From contig DRQI01000086.1 in the NCBI GenBank assembly GCA_011330545.1, forward strand, positions 1 to 5,325: 5,325 bases of DNA, written 5' to 3'. The DNA comes from Flavobacteriia bacterium (GTDB lineage: Bacteria > Bacteroidota > Bacteroidia > Flavobacteriales > Flavobacteriaceae). Below, piece after piece: positions 4,409-5,325 of this stretch. Below the pieces are notes generated by a model. It was not told the DNA's origin. It saw only the letters and a program-made list of their open reading frames with translations, and made no database searches. Each line of letters starts with the position of its first letter. Position 1 is the stretch's first letter. The position numbers and the translations under genes were made by a program.

Positions 4409-5325
4409 TGAAAAAGAAATTATTAATTATTGTCATTATACTATTTTATGTTAACACCGAAGCTCAGGTTTCGGTGTTAGTACAAGCCGACAGTATTTTA
4501 CAAACCGGCAACTACCGGTTGGCATTGCAACAACTTAAAAAAAGTAATGACGAGTCTTATGCAATATCTAAAAAAATAGCAAGCATTTATCAAACAGTGG
4601 GCAATAGTGCAAAAGCTATTAAATATTATCAAAAAGCATTTCAATTACAACCCTCTGATGAAATAAAAGAACAATTGGCGAAAAGCTACCAATTTTCAGG
4701 AAATACTGCCAAAGCCATTAGGCTTTTTAATGAAGTATTACAGGGTAATCCGAATAATTATCTGTTAAAATATACGCTTGCTAAATTATATTTAGCCGAA
4801 AGAAATGCCCAACAATCCATCACCCTTTTAAATGAATTAATTGAAAATGACCCTTCAAACCCAAATTATTACTATCAACTGGGAAAAGCCTATGAAAAAA
4901 CCGGAAAAGACCCTTCAAAAGGATATTTAAAAGCATACCTCTTAGATTCTTTGCACATAAAAAGTATCTATCAGTTGGCTAAATTTTTCAAAGCGATAAA
5001 AGTTAGGGATTCTTCTGAATTATTTATTGATATTGGGTTAAAACTCAACCCGAAAAGTTTAAACTTTTTACAGTTAAAAGCCCAAAACGAATTTTTAAAC
5101 AAAGCGTATGATTCTACAATTACTTATTTAAAAAAATTAGAGGCGCAAAATTTTAAAACTTTGTTTGTATATAAACTCTTTGGCTTGAGCTATTACAAGT
5201 TAAAAGATTATGAAAATGCATTGGCGTATTTTAATAAAGCGAAACAACTAGATTTTAGGGATGCTTCGATACTCTATAACAAAGGATTGGTATTAAAAGC
5301 AATGGGAAAGTATAAAATGGCAGAA
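4408..5325 (+). CDS. Exported TPR-repeat protein, 5' part (runs off right edge)
   Basis: Open from the ATG at 4408 to the window end, 306 codons with no stop. The N-terminus is a signal peptide: basic KKK, a hydrophobic core LLIIVIILFYV, then NTEAQ with probable cleavage before Gln20, so the protein acts in the periplasm or at the outer membrane. The rest is a chain of tetratricopeptide-like helical pairs at roughly 51-83, 84-116, 117-150, 151-184, 185-216, 217-248, 252-283 and 286 onward. Examples are IYQTVGNSAKAIKYYQKAFQLQP and YYKLKDYENALAYFNKAKQLD. TPRs bind other proteins and carry no activity that can be read here. Its start overlaps the stop of the second peptidase gene by one base (TAATG), so it is very likely translated with it, and it may be a periplasmic partner of the TonB-C-like domains. 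Its C-terminus is outside the window and could hold a further domain. Confidence 0.85.
   Translation, partial: MKKKLLIIVIILFYVNTEAQVSVLVQADSILQTGNYRLALQQLKKSNDESYAISKKIASIYQTVGNSAKAIKYYQKAFQLQPSDEIKEQLAKSYQFSGNTAKAIRLFNEVLQGNPNNYLLKYTLAKLYLAERNAQQSITLLNELIENDPSNPNYYYQLGKAYEKTGKDPSKGYLKAYLLDSLHIKSIYQLAKFFKAIKVRDSSELFIDIGLKLNPKSLNFLQLKAQNEFLNKAYDSTITYLKKLEAQNFKTLFVYKLFGLSYYKLKDYENALAYFNKAKQLDFRDASILYNKGLVLKAMGKYKMAE

Overview
The window looks like chromosomal DNA from a member of the Bacteroidota, most likely a flavobacterium. It is AT-rich, has two TAnnTTTG-type -7 promoter elements, shows no strong Shine-Dalgarno sites, has exported segments ending in ...AQ, and carries M56 peptidases fused to the TonB C-terminal-type domain that is common in this phylum. 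This placement is inferred from sequence style, not from a database match.

Left part (1-1135): the first 35 bases hold the N-terminus of a minus-strand UMP kinase gene (pyrH) with a plausible promoter behind it. About 375 bases without a convincing gene follow, containing one clean inverted repeat. A hairpin with T-tracts on both sides then ends the minus-strand gene for a DUF456 membrane protein (475-978). The space between that gene and the next, divergent one (979-1135) holds a cluster of three near-identical dyads, AACTAA-N4-TTAGTT, around a TATATTTG promoter element. They are probable operators of the regulator encoded just downstream.

Right part (1136-5325): a plus-strand operon-like array. 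It encodes a BlaI/MecI-type winged-helix repressor (1136-1498), two tandem paralogous M56 (BlaR1/MecR1-like) membrane zinc peptidases (1569-2858 and 2858-4408), and an exported TPR protein that runs off the right edge (4408-5325+). The last three genes are chained by 1-base TAATG stop/start overlaps. Both peptidases keep HELVH and a downstream Glu at the spacing expected of zinc ligands. Neither has a penicillin-binding sensor domain; each ends in a TonB-C-like domain placed outside the inner membrane.

How they may work together (inference from the BlaR1-BlaI paradigm): the repressor binds the three dyads and holds the operon down. The periplasmic TonB-C-like domains, perhaps with the TPR protein, perceive an envelope signal or partner. 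The cytosolic peptidase domains then inactivate the repressor directly or through another protein. The most notable points are the duplicated peptidases with almost identical catalytic cores but diverged output ends, the contrasting sites after their last membrane segment (an AQ signal-peptidase-I-like site versus a lipobox-like YTSC), and the three-dyad operator.
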